Positions 26,527 to 34,498 of a stretch of 58,170 nucleotides of DNA are shown piece by piece. The position numbers and the translations under genes are program-made. Origin of the DNA: Actinomadura sp. 6K520 (GTDB lineage: Bacteria; Actinomycetota; Actinomycetes; Streptosporangiales; Streptosporangiaceae); contig NZ_SMLC01000032.1 in NCBI RefSeq assembly GCF_004349245.1, positions 1-58,170 on the forward strand, in the 5' to 3' direction. How positions within the stretch are numbered: the first letter of the stretch is position 1; every line of letters starts with the position of its first letter. A model generated the notes under the pieces. It saw only the letters and a program-made list of their open reading frames with translations, was not told the DNA's origin and made no database searches.

Positions 26527-27090
26527 ATGGCCAGGGCCGATAAGGACGCGGCGATCGCCGAGCTCAAGGACGAGTTCCAGAGCTCCAGCGGCGCCGTGCT
26601 GACCGAGTACCGCGGGCTGACCGTCGCGCAGGTCGGGGAACTGCGCGGCAATCTCGGCGAGACCGCACGGTTTCGCGTGGTGAAGAACACGCTGACCAGG
26701 CGCGCGGCGGACGAGGCCGGTGTCGACGAGCAGTTCCGTGACCTGCTCGAAGGCCCCTCGGCCATCGCGTTCGTCCGGGGCGACGTGGTCGAGGCCGCCA
26801 AGGGCCTGCGTGACTTCGCCAAGGCCAACCCGCTGCTGGTGATCAAGGGCGGGTACATCGACGGCAAGGCGATGAGCGCGGCGGAGGTCACCAAGCTCGC
26901 CGACCTCGAGTCGCGCGAGGTGCTCCTCGCGAAGCTCGCCGGTGCGATGAAGGGCTCGCTGTCCAACGCGGCCGCGCTCTTCAACGCCCTGCCGACGCAG
27001 ACGGCGCAGCTCGCCGAGGCGCTGCGCGCCAAGCGCGAGGAGGCCGCCGACGCGCCGGCCGCCGAGGCCGCCGAGGCGTCCGCCGAGTAG
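26527..27090 (+). CDS. rplJ: 50S ribosomal protein L10
   Basis: 187 residues, slightly longer than usual because of an Ala/Glu-rich tail. The N-terminal rRNA-binding domain includes '[20 protein letters not shown]' and '[13 protein letters not shown]'. The C-terminal helix ('[27 protein letters not shown]') binds L7/L12 dimers. AAGGAGG lies just before the ATG. It is co-transcribed with rplL and probably autoregulated through the leader and attenuator. Confidence 0.97.
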   Translation: MARADKDAAIAELKDEFQSSSGAVLTEYRGLTVAQVGELRGNLGETARFRVVKNTLTRRAADEAGVDEQFRDLLEGPSAIAFVRGDVVEAAKGLRDFAKANPLLVIKGGYIDGKAMSAAEVTKLADLESREVLLAKLAGAMKGSLSNAAALFNALPTQTAQLAEALRAKREEAADAPAAEAAEASAE

Positions 27091-27142
27091 GCACCCGCGG
27101 TTACGTAATCCCCAGTTTTCAAGCCATAGCGGAGGAAAGATC

Positions 27143-27535
27143 ATGGCGAAGCTCAGCACCGACGACCTGCTCGACGCCTTCAAGGAGATGACCCTTCTCG
27201 AGCTTTCGGAGTTCGTGAAGCAGTTCGAGGAGGTCTTCGACGTCAAGGCCGCGGCGCCGGTCGCGGCCGTGGCCGCCCCCGCGGGCGGGGCCGGCGCCCC
27301 GGCCGCCGAGGAGGCCGCCGCGCAGGACGAGTTCGACGTCATCCTCGAGGGTGCCGGCGACAAGAAGATCCAGGTCATCAAGGAGGTACGCGCGCTGACG
27401 AGCCTCGGCCTGAAGGAGGCCAAGGACCTGGTCGACGGCGCGCCGAAGCCGCTGCTCGAGAAGGTCAACAAGGAGGCCGCCGACAAGGCCAAGGAGGCCC
27501 TGGAGAAGGCCGGCGCGACGGTCACCGTCAAGTAG
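27143..27535 (+). CDS. rplL: 50S ribosomal protein L7/L12
   Basis: 130 residues. An N-terminal dimerisation domain ('[23 protein letters not shown]'), an Ala/Gly/Pro-rich hinge (about 36-58), and a C-terminal factor-binding domain with '[29 protein letters not shown]'. It forms the flexible stalk that recruits translational GTPases. GGAGGAAAG precedes the ATG. In Streptomyces rpoB follows; here the Mce operon intervenes. Confidence 0.98.
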   Translation: MAKLSTDDLLDAFKEMTLLELSEFVKQFEEVFDVKAAAPVAAVAAPAGGAGAPAAEEAAAQDEFDVILEGAGDKKIQVIKEVRALTSLGLKEAKDLVDGAPKPLLEKVNKEAADKAKEALEKAGATVTVK

Positions 27536-27580
27536 GGCGTTCCAGAGCCCGGGGCTGCTACGGCTCCGTTCGCTCCTCGG

Positions 27581-27621
27581 GAGGCGGTCGTCCCACCACG
27601 GGTGGGGCGGCCGCCTCTTTT
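27581..27621 (+). terminator. Terminator after rplL
   Basis: GAGGCGG (27581-27587) pairs with CCGCCTC (27611-27617); the inner part also pairs (CCCACC/GGTGGG). A TTTT tract follows. It closes the rplJL unit before the Mce operon. Confidence 0.85.
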
Positions 27622-28037
27622 CGTTGTGCCGGAGTGATAAACGCATGCCGGAAAGCGTGCGTCCGGGCGGGTTGTGCGCATATTGGAGCGCGGCGTACCG
27701 TCCCCTCTGACGCTGTGGCCACACGAGGGCCGGAGCGTCCCGGTGGACCGGACGAAGCCGTCCTTCCCCGGCCGAACACCCCGACCCCGCTTGAGGCACC
27801 GGTTCTTGGACCACTAGTCTCATAGGCGCCGTAAGTAACGATTGTCTTACGACGTCGCATTTGGCCGCTGATCTGGAGTGGAACCCCTTCCAATTGGACG
27901 GAGTCCCGCTACGGTAGTGGCACCCGTCACGGCTACCGGACGGTAGTAAGAGGGCGGACACGCGGTGTGACGACAAAGAGCCTAGAGCTACTCGCTCATT
28001 GGTTCGGGATTCCCCCGGCCTGGACGAAAGGTGACGA
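27622..28037 (+). promoter_or_regulatory. Promoter/operator region of the Mce operon
   Basis: 416 bases without a gene. Palindromic elements: CGTAAG-N10-CTTACG (27830-27851), CCAATTGG (27890-27897), CTACGGTAG (27909-27917) and CTACCG-GA-CGGTAG (27933-27946). The last two share CTAC/GTAG arms and may be a pair of operators for one regulator. No confident -35/-10 pair could be set. Confidence 0.55.
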
Positions 28038-29132
28038 GTGGGCGTCGAGATCAGAGTCGAAGGGCTGACGAAGTCCTTCGGCCGTCAGACCATCTGGCAG
28101 GACGTGTCGCTGACGCTGCCCGCGGGAGAGATCTCCGTTCTCCTGGGCCCCTCCGGCACCGGTAAGTCGGTCTTCCTAAAGTCGCTGGTCGGGCTGCTCA
28201 AGCCGGACCGGGGGCACATCTGGGTCGGCGACCGGGACCTCCCCCACCTTCCGGAAGCGCAGCTCTACGAGACCCGCAAGCTGTTCGGCGTGCTGTTCCA
28301 GGACGGCGCCCTCTTCGGGTCGATGAACATCTACGACAACGTGGCCTTCCCGCTCCGCGAGCACACGAAGAAGTCGGAGTCCGAGGTCAAGCGGATCGTC
28401 ATGGAGAAGCTCGAACTCGTCGGGCTGCTCGGTGCCGAGAAGAAGCTTCCCGGGGAGATCTCCGGCGGGATGAAGAAGCGCGCCGGCCTCGCCCGCGCCC
28501 TCGTCCTGAACCCCGAGATCCTGCTGGTGGACGAGCCCGACTCCGGCCTCGACCCGGTCCGCACGTCCTACCTGAACCAGACGATCGTCGACCTGAACGC
28601 CGAGATCGGCGCGACGTTCCTCATCGTCACCCACGACATCAACACCGCCCGGACCGTTCCGGACAACATCGGCCTGCTGTTCCGCCGCGAGCTGGTGATG
28701 TTCGGCCCGCGCGAGATGCTGCTGTCCAGCGAGGAGCCGGTCGTCCGGCAGTTCCTCAACGCGCGCAAGATCGGCCCGATCGGGATGTCGGAGGAGAAGG
28801 ACGTCTCTGAGCTGGAGGCCGAGGCGAAGCAGGGCCACGACCCGGGCAAGCTGCCGCCGATCCCGCCGCAGCTGATGACCAGCGACGGCCGGATCCGCCC
28901 GGGGCAGCACGCCCCCGGCGCCTGGTGCGCCGCGCACGGCGTCACCCCGCCGCCCGGATCCTTCGTCGACGACCTGGGCCGCAACTGGGTGGAGGAGTGG
29001 CCGCGGTACGTGGCGTCGATGGCGCCCGCCGGCGGGCCGCCGCCCGCGCCCGGCATGCACCCCGGCGGTTCCTCCGGTCACTTCCCGGGTAACCCGCCGC
29101 CTGGACAGCCTGGGGCGGGTGCAGGGTACTGA
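28038..29132 (+). CDS. Mce transporter ATPase (MceG/Mkl, MlaF-like)
   Basis: 364-residue ABC ATPase. Walker A 'GPSGTGKS' (about 41-48), Q-loop 'LFQDGALF', signature 'ISGGMKKRAG', Walker B 'ILLVDEPDSGLDP' and the switch His in 'IVTHD' are all intact. The segment 'SGGMKKRAGLARAL' is characteristic of Mce-type ATPases. A C-terminal tail of about 110 residues, rich in Pro/Gly, follows, as in actinobacterial MceG. It powers lipid transport through the YrbE permeases. GTG start with AAAGGTGA upstream; the stop overlaps the next ATG by one nucleotide. Confidence 0.93.
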   Translation: MGVEIRVEGLTKSFGRQTIWQDVSLTLPAGEISVLLGPSGTGKSVFLKSLVGLLKPDRGHIWVGDRDLPHLPEAQLYETRKLFGVLFQDGALFGSMNIYDNVAFPLREHTKKSESEVKRIVMEKLELVGLLGAEKKLPGEISGGMKKRAGLARALVLNPEILLVDEPDSGLDPVRTSYLNQTIVDLNAEIGATFLIVTHDINTARTVPDNIGLLFRRELVMFGPREMLLSSEEPVVRQFLNARKIGPIGMSEEKDVSELEAEAKQGHDPGKLPPIPPQLMTSDGRIRPGQHAPGAWCAAHGVTPPPGSFVDDLGRNWVEEWPRYVASMAPAGGPPPAPGMHPGGSSGHFPGNPPPGQPGAGAGY

Positions 29133-29983
29133 TGTCCACTCCTGGTATCGGCGCGGACCAGCGAGGGGACGGCAAGGGCGGCGGGTCGTCCACGACGTTC
29201 CGTAAGATCGGGGACGGCGCCGCCAACATCGCGATCCGGGAGCCGGGCCGCTTCTTCGCCCTCTGCCTGGACACCGGCCGCGCGATGTTCAAGTGGCCCT
29301 TCCAGTGGCGCGAGTTCATCCAGCAGGCCTGGTTCATCGTCAGCGTCACCGTCGTCCCCACCATGCTGGTCGCCATCCCGTTCGGCGGCATCCTGTCGCT
29401 GCAGGTCGGCGGGCTCATCCGGCAGCTCGGCGCGCAGTCCTACACCGGTGCGACCGCGGTCGTCGCGATCGTCCGGGAGGCCAGCCCGCTGGTCACCTCG
29501 CTGCTGGTGGCGGGCGCCGCCGGCTCGGCGATCTGCGCCGACCTCGGCTCCCGCAAGATCCGCGAGGAGATCGACGCGATGGAGGTGCTGGGCATCAACC
29601 CGCTGCACCGCCTCGTCGTGCCGCGGATGCTCGCCTGCGCGTTCGTCGCGCTGTTCCTGAACGGGCTGGTCTCGGTCGTCGGTCTCATGGGCGGCTACTT
29701 CTTCAACGTCATGCTGCAGGACGGCACCCCCGGCGCCTACCTGGCGTCCTTCAACGCGATCGCGCAACTGCCGGACCTGCTGCAGGCCGAGTTCAAGGCG
29801 TTCGTGTTCGGCATCACCGCCGGCCTCGTCGCGGCGTACAAGGGGCTGAACGCGAAGGGCGGGCCGAAGGGGGTCGGTGATGCGGTCAACCAGACCGTGG
29901 TCATCACCTTCATGCTGCTCTTCCTGGAGAACTTCCTGATCTCCGCGTTGTACTTCCAGTTCGTGCCGTCGAAGGGCATGTGA
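29132..29983 (+). CDS. YrbE/MlaE-type ABC permease (YrbEA)
   Basis: 283 residues. A hydrophilic N-terminus of about 60 residues precedes about five membrane helices. The MlaE signature 'ADLGSRKIREEIDAMEVLGINPLHRLVVPRMLA' contains the EExDAMxxxG coupling motif that contacts the ATPase. It should form the membrane core with the second YrbE protein. Its TGA shares one nucleotide with the ATG of a 38-codon reading frame in the tandem repeat that follows. Confidence 0.93.
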   Translation: MSTPGIGADQRGDGKGGGSSTTFRKIGDGAANIAIREPGRFFALCLDTGRAMFKWPFQWREFIQQAWFIVSVTVVPTMLVAIPFGGILSLQVGGLIRQLGAQSYTGATAVVAIVREASPLVTSLLVAGAAGSAICADLGSRKIREEIDAMEVLGINPLHRLVVPRMLACAFVALFLNGLVSVVGLMGGYFFNVMLQDGTPGAYLASFNAIAQLPDLLQAEFKAFVFGITAGLVAAYKGLNAKGGPKGVGDAVNQTVVITFMLLFLENFLISALYFQFVPSKGM

Positions 29984-30099
29984 TGGCGAGCGGACGGGCG
30001 TCGTCTGGACTGAGGAGCGCAGGGAGCCTGCGACCGGAGCGACGAGGGAAGACGGCGCCGAGCACGGCCGCTCGCAGCCGAGCGGAGGCGAGGCGATGA
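29983..30099 (+). other. Coupled micro-ORF 1 (38 codons) in repeat copy 1
   Basis: Opens with an ATG that overlaps the first permease stop (TGATG) and closes with a TGA overlapping the next ATG (ATGA). The peptide would be Arg/Ser/Ala-rich. It uses codons such as CGA, AGG, TCT and GGA that the neighbouring genes avoid. It may serve to carry ribosomes forward rather than to make a product. Confidence 0.45.
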
Positions 30100-30103
30100 G
30101 CAG
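29985..30103 (+). repeat. 119-bp tandem repeat, copy 1
   Basis: First copy of a head-to-tail duplication. It matches copy 2 at 117 of 118 compared positions; the difference is A at 30061 against G at 30180. It contains hairpins CGCAGG-GAG-CCTGCG (30018-30032) and CCGCTCG-CAGC-CGAGCGG (30068-30085), a Shine-Dalgarno GGAGG (30084-30088) and an ATG (30096-30098). Confidence 0.97.
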
Positions 30104-30218
30104 GGCGAGCGGACGGGCGTCGTCTGGACTGAGGAGCGCAGGGAGCCTGCGACCGGAGCGACGAGGGAAGACGGCGCCGGGCACGGCCGCTCGCAGCCGA
30201 GCGGAGGCGAGGCGATGA
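30096..30218 (+). other. Coupled micro-ORF 2 (40 codons) in repeat copy 2
   Basis: Starts at the ATG inside repeat copy 1 and ends at a TGA overlapping the start of the second permease (ATGA). It encodes nearly the same peptide as micro-ORF 1. The unit length of 119 equals 41 codons minus the 4-nt overlap, so any number of units keeps the stop-start chain. Confidence 0.45.
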
Positions 30219-30222
30219 GCAC
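30104..30222 (+). repeat. 119-bp tandem repeat, copy 2
   Basis: Second copy, carrying the same two hairpins, GGAGG and ATG. Its ATG (30215-30217) is the start codon of the second permease gene, so the repeat supplies that gene's ribosome-binding site. Confidence 0.97.
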
Positions 30223-31066
30223 GGCTCCTGGGAAGACGGGTAAGGCCGTTACCAAGGCGGTGAACGCGCCGCTCCAGCGGCTGGACGACTTCGGCCACCA
30301 GATGTCGTTCTACGCCCGCGCGTTCGCGTGGACGTTCCGGGTGCTGCGCCGCTACCGCACGGAGGTGCTGCGGCTGCTGGCCGAGGTGAGCCTCGGCACC
30401 GGCGGCCTCGCCGTGATCGGCGGCTCGGTGGTGATCGTCGGATTCATGACGTTCTTCACCGGCAGCCAGGTCGGCCTGCAGGGCTACGAGTCGCTGAACC
30501 AGATCGGCACGGCCGCGTTCACCGGGTTCATCGCGTCCTACTTCAACACCCGCGAGATCGCCCCGCTGGTGTCGGCGCTGGCGCTGTCGGCGACGGTCGG
30601 CTGCGGGTTCACCGCCCAGCTCGGCGCGATGCGGATCTCCGACGAGATCGACGCGCTGGAGGTCATGGCGGTCCCGTCGATGCCGTTCCTCGTCACGACC
30701 CGGATGCTGGCCGGGATGATCGCGGTCGTCCCGCTCTACATCGTGGGCCTGCTGGCCTCCTACGGCGCGACGCGGCTGATCGTGACGGTGTTCTACGGAC
30801 AGTCGACCGGCACCTACGACCACTATTTCCATTTGTTCCTACCACCGAACGACATCTTGTGGTCATTCGGAAAAGTGATCATATTCTCGGTGCTGGTCAT
30901 GCTGATCCACTGCTACTACGGCTACCACGCGAGCGGCGGCCCGGCGGGCGTCGGCGTCGCGGTGGGCCGCGCGGTGCGCACCAGCATCGTGGTCATCAAC
31001 GTGGCGGACCTGCTCCTCGGCATGGCGATCTGGGGCACAGATACCACAGTCCGGATCGCGGGGTAA
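30215..31066 (+). CDS. YrbE/MlaE-type ABC permease (YrbEB)
   Basis: 283 residues with an N-terminal amphipathic region and about five membrane helices. The coupling motif is in 'AMRISDEIDALEVMAVPSMPFLVTTRMLAG'. It pairs with YrbEA to form the Mce permease core. Its ATG and Shine-Dalgarno GGAGG come from the second repeat copy. The first MCE gene starts 7 nt downstream of its stop. Confidence 0.93.
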   Translation: MSTAPGKTGKAVTKAVNAPLQRLDDFGHQMSFYARAFAWTFRVLRRYRTEVLRLLAEVSLGTGGLAVIGGSVVIVGFMTFFTGSQVGLQGYESLNQIGTAAFTGFIASYFNTREIAPLVSALALSATVGCGFTAQLGAMRISDEIDALEVMAVPSMPFLVTTRMLAGMIAVVPLYIVGLLASYGATRLIVTVFYGQSTGTYDHYFHLFLPPNDILWSFGKVIIFSVLVMLIHCYYGYHASGGPAGVGVAVGRAVRTSIVVINVADLLLGMAIWGTDTTVRIAG

Positions 31067-31073
31067 CGGCATC

Positions 31074-32378
31074 ATGACGGAACGTATCCGGTTTCGGTTG
31101 CTCGGGATCGCCATGTTGCTGGTGATCGTCCTGTTGCTGGTGCTCACCGTGGCGCTGTTCAACAAGGCGTTCACCCCGGTGACGGAGGTGACGGTCCGGA
31201 CGGAGCGCGCCGGGCTGCAACTGCTGCCGCACTCGGACGTGAAGGTGCGGGGCCTGATCGTCGGCGAGGTGCGCGACACCGACGCGACGGCGCGGGGCGC
31301 GACGCTGCACCTGGCGCTCGACCCCGACAAGGCGAAGCTCATCCCGGGCAACGTCCAGGCGCGGCTGCTGCCGAAGACGCTGTTCGGCGAGAAGTACGTG
31401 GAGCTGCACATCCCGGAGCAGCCGGGTGCGCTGGGGCTGGCCGAGGGGGCCGTGATCCAGCAGGACCGGTCCCGGGCCGCCGTCGAGATCGACAAGGTGC
31501 TGAACGACCTGCTGCCGCTGCTGCAGGCGGTGAAGCCGGCGGAGCTGAACGCGACGCTGAACGCCCTGGCCACGGCGCTGCAGGGGCGCGGCGAGCAGAT
31601 CGGGCAGAACCTGGAGCAGGCGGACGCGCTGCTGAAGAAGATCAACCCGGAGCTGGGGACGCTCGTCCACGACCTGAACGGCTTGGCGGACGTGTCCGAC
31701 ATCTACCACGCCGCCGCGCCGGACCTGCTGCAGACGCTCCGGAACCTCAACGTGACCAGCAAGACGATCACCGACAAGACGGCGACGATCGAGCGGCTGA
31801 TCCCGGCGACGACCGCGCTGGCGCAGGACGGCGACGTGTTCATGCGCACCAACGGACCGAAGATCGTCGGGTTCAACATCGCGAACCGGGACGTGCTCAG
31901 CCTCGTCGCCCGGTACTCGCCGTCGATGCCGTGCGTGCTGGCGGGGCTCATGAAGATCAAGCCGGAGGCCGAGCGGGTGGCCGGCGGGAACGGGTCCAAG
32001 ACCTTCAACCTGACGATCGAGATCGTCAAGCCGCGGCCGGGCTACAAGAACCCGCTGGACCTGCCCGAGGTGAAGGACCAGCGGAACCCGCGCTGCTACA
32101 ACCTGCCGAACCCGCGGGTCCCGTTCCCGGACTACCTGGCGCTGGACGGCACCGAGGACGACCTTTGGTGGAAGGACCCCGACCCGGCGAACGCGCCCGC
32201 GGGCGGCCGCGGCCGGGCGGTGTCGAACATCTTCGTCGACCCGGGTTCGATGAGCGAGGAAGAAAAGATCAAGAGCATTGTCGGGCCCATGACGCGGACG
32301 CCGGCCGATGAGGTCCCGGATGTCTCGTCGCTGCTGTTCGGGCCGCTGCTGCGCGGATCGGTGGTGACGATCAAGTGA
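31074..32378 (+). CDS. MCE family protein, position A
   Basis: 434 residues. One N-terminal membrane helix (about 8-30) is followed by the MCE beta domain (about 38-120; 'VRTERAGLQLLPHSDVKVRGLIVGEV') and a long helical region that in Mce complexes builds a hydrophobic tunnel across the periplasm. Cys in 'MPCVLAG' and 'NPRCYNLP' could form a disulfide. The charged C-terminal tail extends past the tunnel helices. First of six consecutive MCE genes. Confidence 0.92.
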   Translation: MTERIRFRLLGIAMLLVIVLLLVLTVALFNKAFTPVTEVTVRTERAGLQLLPHSDVKVRGLIVGEVRDTDATARGATLHLALDPDKAKLIPGNVQARLLPKTLFGEKYVELHIPEQPGALGLAEGAVIQQDRSRAAVEIDKVLNDLLPLLQAVKPAELNATLNALATALQGRGEQIGQNLEQADALLKKINPELGTLVHDLNGLADVSDIYHAAAPDLLQTLRNLNVTSKTITDKTATIERLIPATTALAQDGDVFMRTNGPKIVGFNIANRDVLSLVARYSPSMPCVLAGLMKIKPEAERVAGGNGSKTFNLTIEIVKPRPGYKNPLDLPEVKDQRNPRCYNLPNPRVPFPDYLALDGTEDDLWWKDPDPANAPAGGRGRAVSNIFVDPGSMSEEEKIKSIVGPMTRTPADEVPDVSSLLFGPLLRGSVVTIK

Positions 32379-33406
32379 AGACGACCAGTGCCGCGATCAA
32401 GCTGCTGACCTTCGTGGTCATCACCGCGGTGGCCACCGGCGTGCTGGCGATGACGATCTCCAACATGCGGTTCGGGCCGTCCAAGACCTACAAGGCGATC
32501 TTCACGGACGTGACCGGGCTGCTGAAGAACGACGACGTCCGCGTCGCCGGCGTCCGCGTCGGCCAGATCGAGGAGATCAAGCTCCACCGGGGGCACCAGG
32601 CCGAGGTGACGTTCAGCGTCCAGGAGAACGGCGCGTTCCGGGCGGGGCTGCCGTCGTCCACGCAGGCGCACATCCGCTACCGCAACCTGATGGGCCAGCG
32701 GTACCTCGCGCTGGCCGACGGGGAGGGCCAGGCCAACGACTACCTGGACCCGGGCGACACGATCCCGATCTCGCAGACGCAGCCCGCGCTGGACCTGACG
32801 ACGCTGTTCAACGGCTTCCGGCCGCTGTTCCGCGCCCTTGAGCCCAAGGACGTCAACACGCTGGCGATGCAGATCATCACGGTGCTGCAGGGCGAGGGCG
32901 GGACGATCAACAGCCTGCTCGCGCACGTCGCGTCGCTGACCAACACGCTCGCCGACCGGGACCGCGTCATCGGCCGGGTGATCGACAACCTGAACGCCGT
33001 CCTCGGCACCATCGACGAGCGGCACGACGAGGTCAACAAGCTGATCCTCGACCTGCGCGGGTTCGTCAGCGGCGTCTCCGACGACCGCCAGGCGATCTTC
33101 GACTCGGTGGCCGCGATCAACGACCTGACCGGCACCACGCAGGACCTGCTCGTCGACGCGCGTCCGGACATCCGGAACGACATCGCGGGGCTGCGCAAGC
33201 TCACCGGGACGTTCGACGCGAACCGCAAGGACATCGACGCGGGCCTGCAGCGGACGCCGAACCGGCTGGAGAAGCTGCTGAACATCTCCTCCTACGGCTC
33301 CTGGTTCAACATGTACATCTGCGGCCTCGACGCGCGGGTGCGGCTGCCTGGCGGACCGGTCTACCAGACGCCGGCGATCGTGAACGAGAACGCGAGGTGC
33401 AAGTAG
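32375..33406 (+). CDS. MCE family protein, position B
   Basis: 343 residues, the shortest of the six. Membrane helix (about 7-28), MCE domain (about 36-115; 'TGLLKNDDVRVAGVRVGQIEEIKL'), helical tunnel region with 'YRNLMGQRYLAL' and many polar heptads, and a short C-terminus with two Cys ('YICGLDA', 'NARCK'). GTG start overlapping the previous stop (GTGA). It is expected to be one chain of a heterohexamer. Confidence 0.92.
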   Translation: MKTTSAAIKLLTFVVITAVATGVLAMTISNMRFGPSKTYKAIFTDVTGLLKNDDVRVAGVRVGQIEEIKLHRGHQAEVTFSVQENGAFRAGLPSSTQAHIRYRNLMGQRYLALADGEGQANDYLDPGDTIPISQTQPALDLTTLFNGFRPLFRALEPKDVNTLAMQIITVLQGEGGTINSLLAHVASLTNTLADRDRVIGRVIDNLNAVLGTIDERHDEVNKLILDLRGFVSGVSDDRQAIFDSVAAINDLTGTTQDLLVDARPDIRNDIAGLRKLTGTFDANRKDIDAGLQRTPNRLEKLLNISSYGSWFNMYICGLDARVRLPGGPVYQTPAIVNENARCK

Positions 33407-34498
33407 ATGAGGGTCTCGTTCCGCGAGCGCAACCCGGTCCCCATCGGCCTCATCGGGTTCGCCGTCATCATCGTGCTGGTCGTCCTCGCGATGAACCTGC
33501 AGAACATCCCGCTGGTCGCCGGCGGCACCACCCGCACCGCCCAGTTCAAGGAGGCGGCGGGGCTGGAAGCCGACGAGGAGGTCCGCATCGCCGGCGTCAA
33601 GGTCGGCGAGGTCGAGGCCCTGGACCTGGACGGCGACCACGTCAAGGTCACCTTCCGGGTCGACGACGGGGTGCGGCTCGGCGACCGCACCGAGGCCAGC
33701 ATCAAGATCAAGACGGTGCTGGGCTCGCACTACCTGGAGCTGATCCCGCGCGGGAAGGGCGAGCTCGGCCGCACGATCCCGATCGAGCGGACGCACGTCC
33801 CGTTCGAGGTCGTCCCGGCGATCAGCGAGCTGAGCCAGCGGGTCGGCGCGATCGACGTCGAGCAGGTCGCCAAGTCGTTCGAGGTGCTGTCGCAGACCTT
33901 CGAGAACTCCCCCGAGGAGATCCGGGCGTCGCTGCGGGGCCTGCGGCGGCTGTCGGACACGATCGCGTCCCGCGACGAGGAGCTGCACGAGCTGACCGGC
34001 AAGGCCAAGGATGTCTCGCAGCTGCTCGCCGACCGCAATCAGGACTTCGCCGAGCTCGTCCAGGACGGCGACAAGGTGCTGCAGGCGGTGCAGGCCCGCC
34101 GCGAGGTGATCCACCAGCTGCTGATCCGCACCGTGACGCTGTCCCAGCAGGTGAACGCGCTGATCAGTGAGAACGAGAAGCAGCTCAAGCCGATGCTGAA
34201 CAACCTGGCGCGGGTCAACCAGGTGCTGCTGAAGAACCAGAACAACCTGGACCGGATCCTGCAGCTGTTCGCGCCCTTCGCCCGGCAGTTCGCCGACGTG
34301 ACCGGCACCGGCCGCTGGTTCGACTCGTGGATCCAGAACCTCCTGCCGATCCCCGCCTCGATCGGCGACGGGCCGGGCGGCGGCGGAGGCGGAGGCAGCA
34401 CCCACCAGCAGGGCGGCCGTACCGGCAACGGAAACGGCTCGTCCGGCAATGGCCAGACCGGCGTCACGGGCGACAACCCGTTGCCCTTCCTCCCGTGA
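33407..34498 (+). CDS. MCE family protein, position C
   Basis: 363 residues. Membrane helix (about 12-33), MCE domain (about 40-118; 'AAGLEADEEVRIAGVKVGEVEALDL'), a long helical region, and a C-terminal Gly/Ser/Asn-rich tail ('GGGGGGSTHQQGGRTGNGNG') of the kind found at the end of MceC or MceD proteins. The ATG directly abuts the preceding TAG. Confidence 0.92.
   Translation: MRVSFRERNPVPIGLIGFAVIIVLVVLAMNLQNIPLVAGGTTRTAQFKEAAGLEADEEVRIAGVKVGEVEALDLDGDHVKVTFRVDDGVRLGDRTEASIKIKTVLGSHYLELIPRGKGELGRTIPIERTHVPFEVVPAISELSQRVGAIDVEQVAKSFEVLSQTFENSPEEIRASLRGLRRLSDTIASRDEELHELTGKAKDVSQLLADRNQDFAELVQDGDKVLQAVQARREVIHQLLIRTVTLSQQVNALISENEKQLKPMLNNLARVNQVLLKNQNNLDRILQLFAPFARQFADVTGTGRWFDSWIQNLLPIPASIGDGPGGGGGGGSTHQQGGRTGNGNGSSGNGQTGVTGDNPLPFLP

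Noticed and set aside
29985..30222. Tandem repeat as an insertion sequence or MITE
   Set aside because: No terminal inverted repeats, target-site duplication or transposase; the copies are head-to-tail and in register with translation signals.
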